Shown here: positions 7,781 to 16,252 of the stretch, piece after piece
Layout: each line of letters starts with the position of its first letter
Numbering within the stretch: position 1 is the first letter of the stretch
NCBI GenBank assembly: GCA_002387205.1
Contig: DGLA01000025.1
Coordinates: forward strand, 32,327-96,326
DNA: 64,000 nt
Direction of reading: 5' to 3'
From: Stutzerimonas stutzeri
GTDB lineage: Bacteria > Pseudomonadota > Gammaproteobacteria > Pseudomonadales > Pseudomonadaceae
Program-made: the position numbers and the translations under genes
The notes under the pieces: model-generated
Databases searched by the model: none
What the model was told of the DNA's origin: nothing
Seen by the model: only the letters and a program-made list of their open reading frames with translations

Positions 7781-10700
7781 ATGTTGATCCTGCGCGGCGC
7801 TCCCGCTCTTTCCGCCTTCCGTCACGGCAAGCTCCTGGCGCAACTGACCGACAAGGTCCCCGCTGTCAGCGGGCTGTATGCCGAGTTTGCTCATTTCGCC
7901 GAGGTATCCGGCACACTTGGCGCGGACGAGCAGCAAGTGCTGGCCCGGCTGTTGAAATATGGCCCCAGCGTTCCGGTTCAGGAGCCTTCCGGTCGACTGT
8001 TTCTTGTCATCCCGCGATTCGGCACCATCTCGCCCTGGTCGAGCAAGGCCAGTGACATCGCTCGCAATTGCGGTCTCGACAAGGTCCAGCGCCTCGAGCG
8101 CGGCATCGCCTACTACGTGGGCGGCGAGTTCTCCGCGGCCGAGGCCGAGCAGATTTCCACAGCACTGCATGACCGCATGACCCAACTGGTGCTTCAGCGC
8201 TTCGAGGAAGCGCAAGGGCTCTTCAGTCATGCGCAGCCCAAGCCATTGACCGCCGTTGATGTCCTGGGTGGTGGTCGGGCGGCGCTGGAGTGGGCCAACG
8301 TAGAGCTGGGGCTGGCGCTGGCCGAAGACGAGATTGATTATCTGGTGACCAGTTTCACTGGCCTTGGGCGCAACCCGCACGACATCGAACTCATGATGTT
8401 TGCCCAGGCGAATTCGGAGCATTGCCGCCACAAGATCTTCAATGCCAGTTGGGACATCGACGGCGAAAGCCAGGAAAAGTCCCTGTTCGGCATGATCAAG
8501 AACACCTTCCAGCTGCACGGCGAAGGTGTGTTGTCAGCCTACAAGGACAACGCTGCCGTAATCGTCGGCAACGTGGCGGGTCGTTTCTATCCGAACCCGG
8601 ACACAGGCGAGTACGCGGCCAGCCAAGAGCCCGTGCATATCCTGATGAAGGTGGAAACCCATAACCACCCGACTGCCATTGCGCCGTTCCCTGGCGCGGC
8701 CACCGGTTCCGGTGGCGAGATTCGTGACGAGGGGGCTACAGGTCGCGGCGCCAAACCAAAGGCCGGGCTTACCGGCTTTACCGTTTCCAACCTCAATATC
8801 CCGGGCTTCGAGCAGCCGTGGGAAATGCCGTACGGCAAACCCGAACGCATCGTTACGCCGCTCGACATCATGATCGAAGGCCCGCTGGGCGGTGCAGCGT
8901 TCAATAACGAATTTGGCCGGCCCGCACTCAATGGCTACTTCCGCACCTTCGAGCAGGCGATCAGTACGCCACGAGGCGAGGAAGTGCGCGGCTACCACAA
9001 GCCGATCATGCTGGCCGGTGGGATGGGCAATATTCGGGAAGATCACGTGCAGAAGGCCGAGATTTCGGTTGGTGGCAAGCTGATCGTACTCGGCGGCCCC
9101 GCCATGCTGATCGGTCTCGGCGGTGGTGCTGCCTCGTCCATGGCCACCGGCAGCAGTTCGGCAGATCTGGATTTCGCTTCGGTACAGCGCGACAACCCGG
9201 AAATGGAGCGCCGTTGTCAGGAGGTCATCGACCGTTGCTGGCAGCTGGGCGAGAACAACCCCATCAAATTCATTCACGATGTGGGGGCGGGTGGCCTTTC
9301 CAACGCCTTCCCCGAACTCGTCAACGACGGTGGTCGAGGTGGCCGTTTCGAGCTGCGCCAGGTACCCAACGATGAGCCCGGCATGGCCCCGCACGAGATC
9401 TGGTGCAACGAATCCCAGGAGCGCTACGTGCTTTCGGTCGACGCGGCCGACCTCGAGCGTTTCGAAGCGATCTGCAAGCGTGAGCGCTGCCCGTTCGCCG
9501 TTGTTGGCGAAGCCACCGCCGAGCCACACCTGAGAGTGTCTGACAGTCATTTCGCCAACAATCCGGTCGATATGCCGCTCAACGTTCTGCTTGGCAAAAC
9601 GCCGCGCATGCACCGCAGTGCCGCTCGAGAAGCGGAACTGGGTGATGATTTTGCCGCAGGTCAGGTTGACATCTGCGAGGCAGCCGCGCGCGTGCTGCGT
9701 CACCCGGCGGTGGCCAGCAAGAGCTTCCTCATCACTATCGGAGACCGCAGCATCACTGGCATGGTGGCCCGTGACCAGATGGTTGGCCCGTGGCAGGTCC
9801 CGGTGGCGGACTGCGCCGTGACGGCCACAAGTTATGACGTCTATACAGGCGAAGCCATGGCGATGGGCGAGCGCACGCCGCTGGCGCTACTCGATGCGCC
9901 TGCATCGGGACGTATGGCCATTGGCGAAACCCTGACCAATCTGGCGGCCGCGCGTATCGAGAAGCTGTCCGACATCAAGTTGTCCGCCAACTGGATGGCG
10001 GCAGCGGGACATCCCGGCGAAGACGCACGCTTGTACGACACCGTCAGGGCTGTCGGCATGGAGCTGTGCCCGGCGCTGGGCCTCACCATTCCGGTCGGCA
10101 AGGACTCCATGTCGATGAAGACCCGCTGGAGTGAGGAGGGCACCGAAAAGAGCGTGACCTCACCGCTGTCGCTGGTGGTGTCCGGTTTTGCCCCTGTGGT
10201 CGACATCCGCCAGACGTTGACCCCGCAGCTGCGCCTGGACAAGGGCGAAACCGACCTGATCCTCATCGATCTTGGCCGCGGCCAAAACCGCATGGGTGGT
10301 TCGATCCTGGCGCAGGTATATGGCCGGATGGGGCGGCAGGCACCTGATGTGGATGACGCTGAGGACCTGCAGGCATTCTTCGCGGTCGTTCAGGGGCTCA
10401 ACGCAGATGGCCTGTTGCTGGCCTACCATGACCGTTCCGACGGCGGCCTGCTGACAACCGCGTTGGAAATGGCGTTCGCAGGCCACTGCGGCTTGAACAT
10501 CCGGCTGGACGGCCTTGCCGAGGGAGCCGAGGAGCTTCCTGGCGTGCTGTTCAATGAAGAGTTGGGCGCACTGATTCAGGTGCGTCAGGGCGACTCGGCG
10601 GTGGTACTGGCACAGTTCAGCGCAGCCGGCCTGGCCGACTGCGTCTCGGTCATCGGTCAGCCGATCAACAACAACCATGTCGCGATCACCTTTGGCGGCG

Positions 10701-11677
10701 CCGATGTATTCAGCGGCGATCGTCGTTTGCTGCAGCGCCAATGGTCGGAAACCAGCTACCAGATCCAGCGTTTGCGGGACAACGCCGACTGCGCGGACCA
10801 GGAATTCGATGCCCTGCTGGAGGAGGACAACCCCGGCCTGAGCGTGCATCTCGACTTTGACGTCAACGAGGATGTGGCCGCGCCTTACATCAAGCGCGGC
10901 GTGCGGCCTGAGGTGGCAATCCTCCGTGAGCAGGGCGTCAACGGGCAGACCGAAATGGCTGCAGCCTTCGACCGGGCCGGCTTCGCCGCGGTAGACGTGC
11001 ACATGAGCGACATCCTTTCGGGGCGCATCAGCCTGGAGCGTTTCAAGGGGCTGATCGCCTGTGGCGGTTTCTCCTATGGCGACGTGCTGGGCGCCGGCGA
11101 AGGCTGGGCCAAGTCGATTCTGTTCAACGGTCGTGCCCGCGAAGACTTCAGTGCCTTCTTCGATCGCAAGGACAGCTTCGCATTGGGTGTGTGCAACGGT
11201 TGCCAGATGCTCTCCAACCTGCACGAACTGGTGCCAGGCAGCGAGTCATGGCCGCACTTCGTGCGCAATCGCTCCGAACAGTTCGAGGCGCGTGTGGCCA
11301 TGGTCCAGGTTCAGGAGTCGCCCTCGATCTTTCTCCAGGGCATGGCCGGATCCCGTCTGCCAATCGCCATTGCCCATGGCGAAGGCCACGCGGAGTTCGA
11401 AAGCGAAGAAGCGTTACTCGAGGCCGACCTCTCCGGTACCGTGGCGCTGCGTTATGTCGACAATCACGGCAAGGTGACGGAGCGCTATCCGGCCAACCCG
11501 GGCGGCTCACCGCGCGGGATTACCGGTCTCACCACTCGTGATGGCCGGGTGACCATCATGATGCCTCATCCAGAGCGCGTATTTCGGGCCGTTACCAACT
11601 CCTGGCGCCCCGATGAGTGGCAGGAAGACGGTGGCTGGATGCGTATGTTCCGCAATGCGCGGGTCTGGGTGGATTGA
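7781..11677 (+). CDS. purL: Phosphoribosylformylglycinamidine synthase (FGAM synthase)
   Basis: 1298-residue single-chain enzyme of purine synthesis that converts FGAR, glutamine and ATP to FGAM. In order: N-terminal PurS-like domain (~1-150), two AIRS-type ATP-binding halves (~170-1000; HxxxNxPT motif ETHNHPTAIAPFPGAATGSG near 295-314), and a C-terminal class I glutaminase domain from ~1040. The glutaminase triad is visible: Cys1138 (GVCNGCQ), His1263 and Glu1265 (PHPER). The length matches the ~1295-residue proteobacterial family. It is monocistronic, with a strong intrinsic terminator 19 bases downstream. The start at 7781 lies in GACGATG. Confidence 0.97.
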   Translation: MLILRGAPALSAFRHGKLLAQLTDKVPAVSGLYAEFAHFAEVSGTLGADEQQVLARLLKYGPSVPVQEPSGRLFLVIPRFGTISPWSSKASDIARNCGLDKVQRLERGIAYYVGGEFSAAEAEQISTALHDRMTQLVLQRFEEAQGLFSHAQPKPLTAVDVLGGGRAALEWANVELGLALAEDEIDYLVTSFTGLGRNPHDIELMMFAQANSEHCRHKIFNASWDIDGESQEKSLFGMIKNTFQLHGEGVLSAYKDNAAVIVGNVAGRFYPNPDTGEYAASQEPVHILMKVETHNHPTAIAPFPGAATGSGGEIRDEGATGRGAKPKAGLTGFTVSNLNIPGFEQPWEMPYGKPERIVTPLDIMIEGPLGGAAFNNEFGRPALNGYFRTFEQAISTPRGEEVRGYHKPIMLAGGMGNIREDHVQKAEISVGGKLIVLGGPAMLIGLGGGAASSMATGSSSADLDFASVQRDNPEMERRCQEVIDRCWQLGENNPIKFIHDVGAGGLSNAFPELVNDGGRGGRFELRQVPNDEPGMAPHEIWCNESQERYVLSVDAADLERFEAICKRERCPFAVVGEATAEPHLRVSDSHFANNPVDMPLNVLLGKTPRMHRSAAREAELGDDFAAGQVDICEAAARVLRHPAVASKSFLITIGDRSITGMVARDQMVGPWQVPVADCAVTATSYDVYTGEAMAMGERTPLALLDAPASGRMAIGETLTNLAAARIEKLSDIKLSANWMAAAGHPGEDARLYDTVRAVGMELCPALGLTIPVGKDSMSMKTRWSEEGTEKSVTSPLSLVVSGFAPVVDIRQTLTPQLRLDKGETDLILIDLGRGQNRMGGSILAQVYGRMGRQAPDVDDAEDLQAFFAVVQGLNADGLLLAYHDRSDGGLLTTALEMAFAGHCGLNIRLDGLAEGAEELPGVLFNEELGALIQVRQGDSAVVLAQFSAAGLADCVSVIGQPINNNHVAITFGGADVFSGDRRLLQRQWSETSYQIQRLRDNADCADQEFDALLEEDNPGLSVHLDFDVNEDVAAPYIKRGVRPEVAILREQGVNGQTEMAAAFDRAGFAAVDVHMSDILSGRISLERFKGLIACGGFSYGDVLGAGEGWAKSILFNGRAREDFSAFFDRKDSFALGVCNGCQMLSNLHELVPGSESWPHFVRNRSEQFEARVAMVQVQESPSIFLQGMAGSRLPIAIAHGEGHAEFESEEALLEADLSGTVALRYVDNHGKVTERYPANPGGSPRGITGLTTRDGRVTIMMPHPERVFRAVTNSWRPDEWQEDGGWMRMFRNARVWVD

Positions 11678-11695
11678 CCGATCCAGGGTAGGAAG

Positions 11696-11729
11696 AAGCT
11701 CGAAGCGCGCAGGCGATTCGGGCTTTTTT
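11696..11729 (+). terminator. Rho-independent terminator of purL
   Basis: AAGCTCGAA (11696-11704), 12-base loop, TTCGGGCTT (11717-11725), then TTTT. The stem has nine pairs including one G-U. The left arm resembles the GAAGCTC heptad upstream of purL. Confidence 0.8.
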
Positions 11730-11882
11730 CGTTTCTGTGACCGAGAGCCTGCCAGGCGATGAACCAAGCGCTGGTACCCGCGTCTGAGTTCAACTGGAAA
11801 GCAGCGATATTCCGGGTTTGGGTTATCTGGTTTCAGTGGGGCAATGGCTGCCGCTGACTGTGGATTCTGTGCGGAGAAGTCG

Positions 11883-12200
11883 ATGTACAAACTGTGTTTC
11901 TATGTTCCGGAGAGCCATCTGGACGCAGTCAAGAAAGCGGTTTTCGCAGCGGGGGCCGGCCGTATCGGCGCCTATGACAGCTGCTGTTGGCAGGTTCTCG
12001 GGCAGGGGCAGTATCGCCCCCTTGAAGGGAGTCAGCCCTTTCTCGGCCAGCTTGGGCAGGTCCAGTCCGTATCGGAATGGAAAGTGGAACTGGTCGTTGC
12101 GGACGAGCTGATCCATGACAGTGTCAAGGCGCTCAAACGAACCCACCCTTACGAGACTCCAGCATTCGAGGTGTGGCGCCTGTCGGACATGCAGTTTTGA
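11883..12200 (+). CDS. Small NIF3/YqfO-like domain protein
   Basis: 105-residue protein resembling the stand-alone insert domain of the NIF3/YqfO family (CutA/PII-like fold). It starts MYKLCFYVPESHLDAVKKAV, and the ending HPYETPAFEVWRL is the family's characteristic C-terminal motif. The full NIF3 metal-binding domain is absent, which is normal for these short proteobacterial homologues. The biochemical role is unknown. The start ATG at 11883 follows CGGAGAAG. It lies in its own unit after the purL terminator. Confidence 0.8.
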   Translation: MYKLCFYVPESHLDAVKKAVFAAGAGRIGAYDSCCWQVLGQGQYRPLEGSQPFLGQLGQVQSVSEWKVELVVADELIHDSVKALKRTHPYETPAFEVWRLSDMQF

Positions 12201-12361
12201 CGACGTGTCGTTGGCTGGGTACTGATTGGCAGCTCAGGGCAAATTTATCTATCTTGGGAGTGCCGCTCCCCACGCTGGTCAGCTGTAGGCGCTTCGACTG
12301 GTTGCCGCAGCCTGGCAGCTGGTGACAACGACCTGCTGGGGCCTGCCAGGCCAGAGATCCT

Positions 12362-12862
12362 TCAAGGACGGATCTCGATCAAGGTGCCGTCCTTGACCAG
12401 GTTCCAGATTTCGCGCATGTCGTCGTTTTTCAGGGCAATGCAGCCTTCAGTCCAGTCGAGCGTGTGGAAATACCATTCCGGGTACTCTTCATCGATGGGC
12501 GTCCCGTGCAGCATGATCATGTTGCCAGGCCGTGCGCCTTCGCCTCTGGCTCGGGCCAGGTCTTTGGCGTTCGGGTAGGAGATGTGCATCGCCAGGTTGT
12601 ACTTGTCGGACTGCTTGCGCCAATCGATCCAGTAGAAACCCTCGGGGGTGCGCTGGTCGCCTTCGCGCAGCTTGGGGCCCGCCTGCTTGCCCAGGGAGAC
12701 ACGATAGCTTTTCATGCTGACGCCGCGGCTGATCAAGTGAAGCTTTCGTTCGGACTTGACCACCAGCACCTTGTCGATGAACGCGCCGTCCAGTGTTGGA
12801 GCTGCGGTTGCGTGTGAAAGGGTGGCAAACGTGAAGCAGACAATCGCTAACAGCCAGCGCAT
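12362..12862 (-). CDS. Exported L,D-transpeptidase (YkuD/ErfK family)
   Basis: 166-residue periplasmic protein with a signal peptide (MRWLLAIVCFTFATLSHATA). The YkuD domain follows, ending in the catalytic region HGTPIDEEYPEW...WTEGCIALKNDDM with the active-site Cys in the family pattern HxxxxxxxxxxxxxxxGC(I/V). These enzymes make 3-3 peptidoglycan cross-links or attach proteins to the wall, but small single-domain members are poorly characterised. The chosen ATG (12860-12862) has AGGA eight bases upstream. An alternative in-frame ATG at 12889 overlaps the upstream Nudix stop as TGATG and would add nine residues. It is co-directional with, and probably coupled to, the Nudix gene. Confidence 0.85.
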   Translation of the reverse strand: MRWLLAIVCFTFATLSHATAAPTLDGAFIDKVLVVKSERKLHLISRGVSMKSYRVSLGKQAGPKLREGDQRTPEGFYWIDWRKQSDKYNLAMHISYPNAKDLARARGEGARPGNMIMLHGTPIDEEYPEWYFHTLDWTEGCIALKNDDMREIWNLVKDGTLIEIRP

Positions 12863-12888
12863 TGGGCTATTCCTGAATCCAGACTGCA

Positions 12889-13443
12889 TCAGACCTGTTT
12901 GCGGGCCACCCGCATTGGTTCGATGGCCTCGTTGCGCACCGGGAAGGTCTGCTGCACCCGGTCGGCGAAGAAGTATTCTAGGGTACGGCCGACAGTCGGA
13001 AAAGCCAGCTCTGACCAAGGGATGTCGGCTTGCTTGAACAGCCTGACTTCGAGTGTTTCGTCCCCGGCGCGAAAGCCGTTGTCGACCAGTTCGGCTCGGA
13101 AGAACATGTACACCTGATTGATATGTGGAAGGTCGAACAGCGTATAGAGCTGCAGAGCCGTCACTTTTGCGCAGGCTTCTTCTCGTGTCTCCCGCTCTGC
13201 AGCCTGTTGAACGGTCTCGCCGTTTTCCATGAATCCGGCTGGCAGGGTCCAGTACCCACGTCTCGGCTCGATCGCTCTCTTGCAGAGCAGGACCTGACCA
13301 TCAAGAACAGGCAAGCAGCCTGCGACTATGCGCGGATTCTGGTAATGGATGGTTTCACAGGCGCCACAGACGAAGCGGAGGCGGTTATCACCCTCGGGGA
13401 TCATCTCGGTTATGGTGCCGCCGCACTGGCTACAGAATTTCAT
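12889..13443 (-). CDS. Nudix hydrolase with N-terminal zinc ribbon
   Basis: 184-residue Nudix hydrolase. A zinc-ribbon-like start (CSQCGG near 4-9, CGAC near 26-29) precedes the Nudix domain, whose box GFMENGETVQQAAERETREEAC runs from ~70. It is shorter than the NADH pyrophosphatase NudC (~260 residues) and lacks that enzyme's SQPWPFP signature, so it more likely cleaves ADP-ribose-like or other nucleotide diphosphate compounds. The downstream L,D-transpeptidase gene begins at or 27 bases after its stop. It is divergent from the CoA-pyrophosphatase-type Nudix gene at 13658. Confidence 0.85.
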   Translation of the reverse strand: MKFCSQCGGTITEMIPEGDNRLRFVCGACETIHYQNPRIVAGCLPVLDGQVLLCKRAIEPRRGYWTLPAGFMENGETVQQAAERETREEACAKVTALQLYTLFDLPHINQVYMFFRAELVDNGFRAGDETLEVRLFKQADIPWSELAFPTVGRTLEYFFADRVQQTFPVRNEAIEPMRVARKQV

Positions 13444-13657
13444 TGCGATTCCTTCGTTTCGACCGATTGAACTGAACCAGAGCGCTCCGCAGGCTGGTCA
13501 TTGCTGAGAGCGGGCAGGTCCCGAAAGGTTTCGGCGTTCGGGGCGGCAGCTCCATCGCTTCGCCTGCGCTGGCTCTGCCAGGTTTGGACTTTTTTCTGTC
13601 TTGGGCAGGTTGCTGATTCATGCCATGATGCCAGGCAAAGACAGAACGAGAAGATCC

Positions 13658-14272
13658 ATGCTGGACAAGATTCTCCAACGGGTGCGTGACTACTCTCCGC
13701 ATCTTCTGGAGCCGGAGGGCTGGATGCCCGAGGCGGCGGTATTGATGCCGATCACTCGCGGGGATTCGCCGGAGCTGGTACTGACCCTCAGGGCCAGCGG
13801 CCTGTCTACGCACGGCGGGGAGGTTGCCTTCCCCGGAGGTCGCCGTGATCCGGAAGATCGGGATCTGGTCCATACCGCGTTACGTGAAGCCGAGGAAGAG
13901 GTAGGTCTGGCGCCGGGCATCGTCGAGGTCGTGGGGCCGCTGAGCAGCCTCGTGTCGATTCATGGCATACATGTCACGCCCTTCGTTGGCATCGTCCCGG
14001 ATTACGTCGAGTACCGAGCTAATGACGCCGAGATCGCATCGGTGTTTTCCGTGCCGCTTGATTTCTTCTGTCATGATCCTCGGGAAGTTACGCACCGAAT
14101 CGATTATCAGGGGGGCGCCTGGTACATCCCGTCCTATCGCTACGGGGAGTACAAGATCTGGGGCCTGACGGCCATCATGATCGTCGAGTTGGTAAACCTG
14201 GTCTATGACGCCCGCATCGAGATGCGCCGCGCGCCCGCCACCTATATCGATCTGAGCCAGAAGAGGTCATGA
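13658..14272 (+). CDS. Nudix hydrolase, CoA pyrophosphatase-like
   Basis: 204-residue Nudix protein of the NudL/CoA-diphosphatase type. Nudix box GGRRDPEDRDLVHTALREAEEE runs from ~67. The segment VLMPITRGDSPELVLTLRAS...STHGGEVAFPGG before it fits the CoA-pyrophosphatase signature preceding the box. It would cleave CoA to 3',5'-ADP and 4'-phosphopantetheine. The start ATG at 13658 has GAGAAG upstream. Its TGA overlaps the next ATG (ATGA at 14269-14272), so it is translationally coupled to the gamma-carbonic-anhydrase gene. Confidence 0.85.
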   Translation: MLDKILQRVRDYSPHLLEPEGWMPEAAVLMPITRGDSPELVLTLRASGLSTHGGEVAFPGGRRDPEDRDLVHTALREAEEEVGLAPGIVEVVGPLSSLVSIHGIHVTPFVGIVPDYVEYRANDAEIASVFSVPLDFFCHDPREVTHRIDYQGGAWYIPSYRYGEYKIWGLTAIMIVELVNLVYDARIEMRRAPATYIDLSQKRS

Positions 14273-14799
14273 CTGTGAAATATCGCCTGGGTGATTCCCG
14301 TGTCGAAACCCATCCAGAGAGCTGGGTCGCCCCAAACGCTACCCTGGTCGGCAAGATCCGCCTGGATGCAGGCGCCAATGTATGGTTCGGCGCCGTGCTC
14401 CGGGGAGATAACGAGCTGATCCACATCGGTGAGAACAGCAATGTTCAGGATGGCAGCGTCATGCACACCGATATGGGCTTTCCGTTGAGCCTCGGAAAGG
14501 GAGTGACGGTGGGGCACAACGCGATGCTGCATGGCTGTAACGTCGGTGACTTCAGTCTGATCGGTATCAATGCGGTGGTTTTGAATGGTGCCCGCATCGG
14601 CAAGTACTGCATCATCGGCGCCAACACACTGATTGCCGAGGGGAAGGAAATCCCTGACGGCTCTCTGGTTGTCGGCTCCCCTGGGAAAGTGGTGCGTGAG
14701 TTGACCGAACAGCAGAAGAAAATGCTTGAGGCCAGCGCCGCACATTACGTTCATAACGCACAGCGCTACGCCCGCGATCTGGCGGAGCAGGACGATTGA
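14269..14799 (+). CDS. Gamma-carbonic anhydrase family protein
   Basis: 176-residue left-handed beta-helix (hexapeptide repeat) protein of the YrdA/PaaY-like gamma-carbonic anhydrase family. Repeats run from ~25 (VGKIRLDAGANVWFGAVLRGD). Zinc-ligand histidines are present in GSVMHTD and GVTVGHNAMLHGC. The C-terminal helix is LTEQQKKMLEASAAHYVHNAQRYA. Many bacterial members show weak or no carbonic anhydrase activity in vitro, so the role is uncertain. It overlaps its upstream Nudix gene by four bases and the downstream DUF1289 gene by four. Confidence 0.9.
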   Translation: MTVKYRLGDSRVETHPESWVAPNATLVGKIRLDAGANVWFGAVLRGDNELIHIGENSNVQDGSVMHTDMGFPLSLGKGVTVGHNAMLHGCNVGDFSLIGINAVVLNGARIGKYCIIGANTLIAEGKEIPDGSLVVGSPGKVVRELTEQQKKMLEASAAHYVHNAQRYARDLAEQDD

Positions 14800-14987
14800 G
14801 CGTTCAGGACAAGCCGGTTGCCTCTCCTTGCGTCAGCATCTGTGCACTGGACGAGAATGACCTCTGCACTGGCTGCCAGCGCAACATCGACGAGATTCGC
14901 CGTTGGGGCCGCATGGACAATGCCGAGCGGCGCGAAGTGCTGATGCGTACCCATGAGCGCGCCAAGGCGGCTGGGCTTCTTCTTTGA
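14796..14987 (+). CDS. DUF1289 small cysteine-rich protein
   Basis: 63-residue protein with the DUF1289 pattern: ASPCVSICALDENDLCTGCQRNIDEIRRW, holding four cysteines that probably bind metal. The start is TTG at 14796, overlapping the preceding stop codon (TTGA). This is supported because the conserved cysteine block begins at residue 12, with no later ATG before it. The function is unknown. It is third gene in the Nudix/gamma-CA operon. Confidence 0.85.
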   Translation: MSVQDKPVASPCVSICALDENDLCTGCQRNIDEIRRWGRMDNAERREVLMRTHERAKAAGLLL

Positions 14988-15045
14988 GCCCGTGGGGCTA
15001 CGTGATAGGCGTCCGCTGAGATTTGTCTGAGAAGCGAGGAATACC

Positions 15046-16227
15046 ATGCCTACAATCGGCACCCCGTTGTCCACCAGTGCTACCCGTGTCCTGCTCTGCG
15101 GTTCGGGCGAGCTTGGCAAAGAGTTGGTCATAGAGCTTCAGCGCCTGGGCGTCGAAGTCATCGCAGTAGACCGCTACGCCCATGCACCTGCAATGCAGGT
15201 GGCTCATCGGCACCATGTCATCGATATGCTTGACGGCGCCGGGCTGCGTGCGGTCATTGAGCGGGAACGACCTCATTTTATCGTTCCCGAGATCGAAGCG
15301 ATCGCGACGGCGACTCTGGTCGAGCTGGAATCCGAAGGCTATACGGTGATCCCGACGGCCAAGGCAGCGCAGCTGACCATGAATCGCGAGGGGATCCGCC
15401 GCCTGGCTGCAGAGGAGCTTGGGCTGCCGACGTCACCTTATCGGTTTGCGGACTCGCTGGACGAATGCCGCGAGGCGGTATCGACGCTGGGTTTCCCCTG
15501 CCTGATCAAGCCGGTCATGAGTTCCTCCGGCAAAGGGCAGTCGGTATTGCGCAGCGAGGCCGATGTCATCGGGGCATGGGAATATGCGCAGGCCGGTGGC
15601 CGTGCCGGCAAGGGTAGGGTCATCGTAGAAGGCTTCATCGATTTCGATTACGAGATAACCCTGTTGACGGTTCGTCACGCTGGGGGATCCGCCTTCTGCC
15701 AACCAATTGGTCATCGCCAGGAGAAAGGCGATTACCAGGAGTCCTGGCAACCGCAACCAATGTCGCCAGGAGCCATGGCGGAGGCCGAGCGGATCGCCTT
15801 GGCGGTTACCGACGCCCTGGGTGGACGAGGCATCTTTGGTGTCGAGCTGTTCGTCAAGGGTGACACGGTGTGGTTCTGCGAAGTCTCCCCGCGACCGCAT
15901 GACACTGGGCTGGTGACCTTGATTTCCCAGGATCTCTCCGAATTCGCCTTGCACGCTCGGGCTATCCTGGGTCTGCCGATCCCTGCGATCCGCCAGTTGG
16001 GGCCAGCCGCATCGGCGGTCGTGCTGGTGGAGGGGGAGTCGACCTGCGTGCGTTTTGGCAACCTCGCCGCTGCCCTGGCTGAGCCGGATACCGCCTTGCG
16101 TCTGTTCGGAAAGCCAGGGGTAACTGGTCAGCGGCGGATGGGTGTGGCGCTGGCTCGGGATCATTCGATCGATGCCGCACGAGGCAAGGCGCTGCGCGCG
16201 GCGTCGGCGATCACAGTCGAACTCTAG
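15046..16227 (+). CDS. purT: Formate-dependent phosphoribosylglycinamide formyltransferase
   Basis: 393-residue ATP-grasp enzyme that uses formate and ATP to formylate GAR, the folate-independent third step of purine synthesis. An N-terminal Rossmann-like pre-ATP-grasp domain (RVLLCGSGELGKELVIELQRLG) is followed by the ATP-grasp core (~113-305: PCLIKPVMSSSGKGQS, FGVELFVKGD, CEVSPRPHDTG). The length matches E. coli PurT (392). ATG at 15046 follows GCGAGGAATACC. Together with purL at 7781 this window carries two purine-pathway genes, in separate transcription units. Confidence 0.96.
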   Translation: MPTIGTPLSTSATRVLLCGSGELGKELVIELQRLGVEVIAVDRYAHAPAMQVAHRHHVIDMLDGAGLRAVIERERPHFIVPEIEAIATATLVELESEGYTVIPTAKAAQLTMNREGIRRLAAEELGLPTSPYRFADSLDECREAVSTLGFPCLIKPVMSSSGKGQSVLRSEADVIGAWEYAQAGGRAGKGRVIVEGFIDFDYEITLLTVRHAGGSAFCQPIGHRQEKGDYQESWQPQPMSPGAMAEAERIALAVTDALGGRGIFGVELFVKGDTVWFCEVSPRPHDTGLVTLISQDLSEFALHARAILGLPIPAIRQLGPAASAVVLVEGESTCVRFGNLAAALAEPDTALRLFGKPGVTGQRRMGVALARDHSIDAARGKALRAASAITVEL

Positions 16228-16252
16228 TCCCGGCGCAGCGGAACGCCGGGCT

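Noticed and set aside
8534..9703. Long open frame antisense to purL (389 codons), and a second at 10160-11224
   Set aside because: Antisense shadows of purL with no homology that I can recognise.
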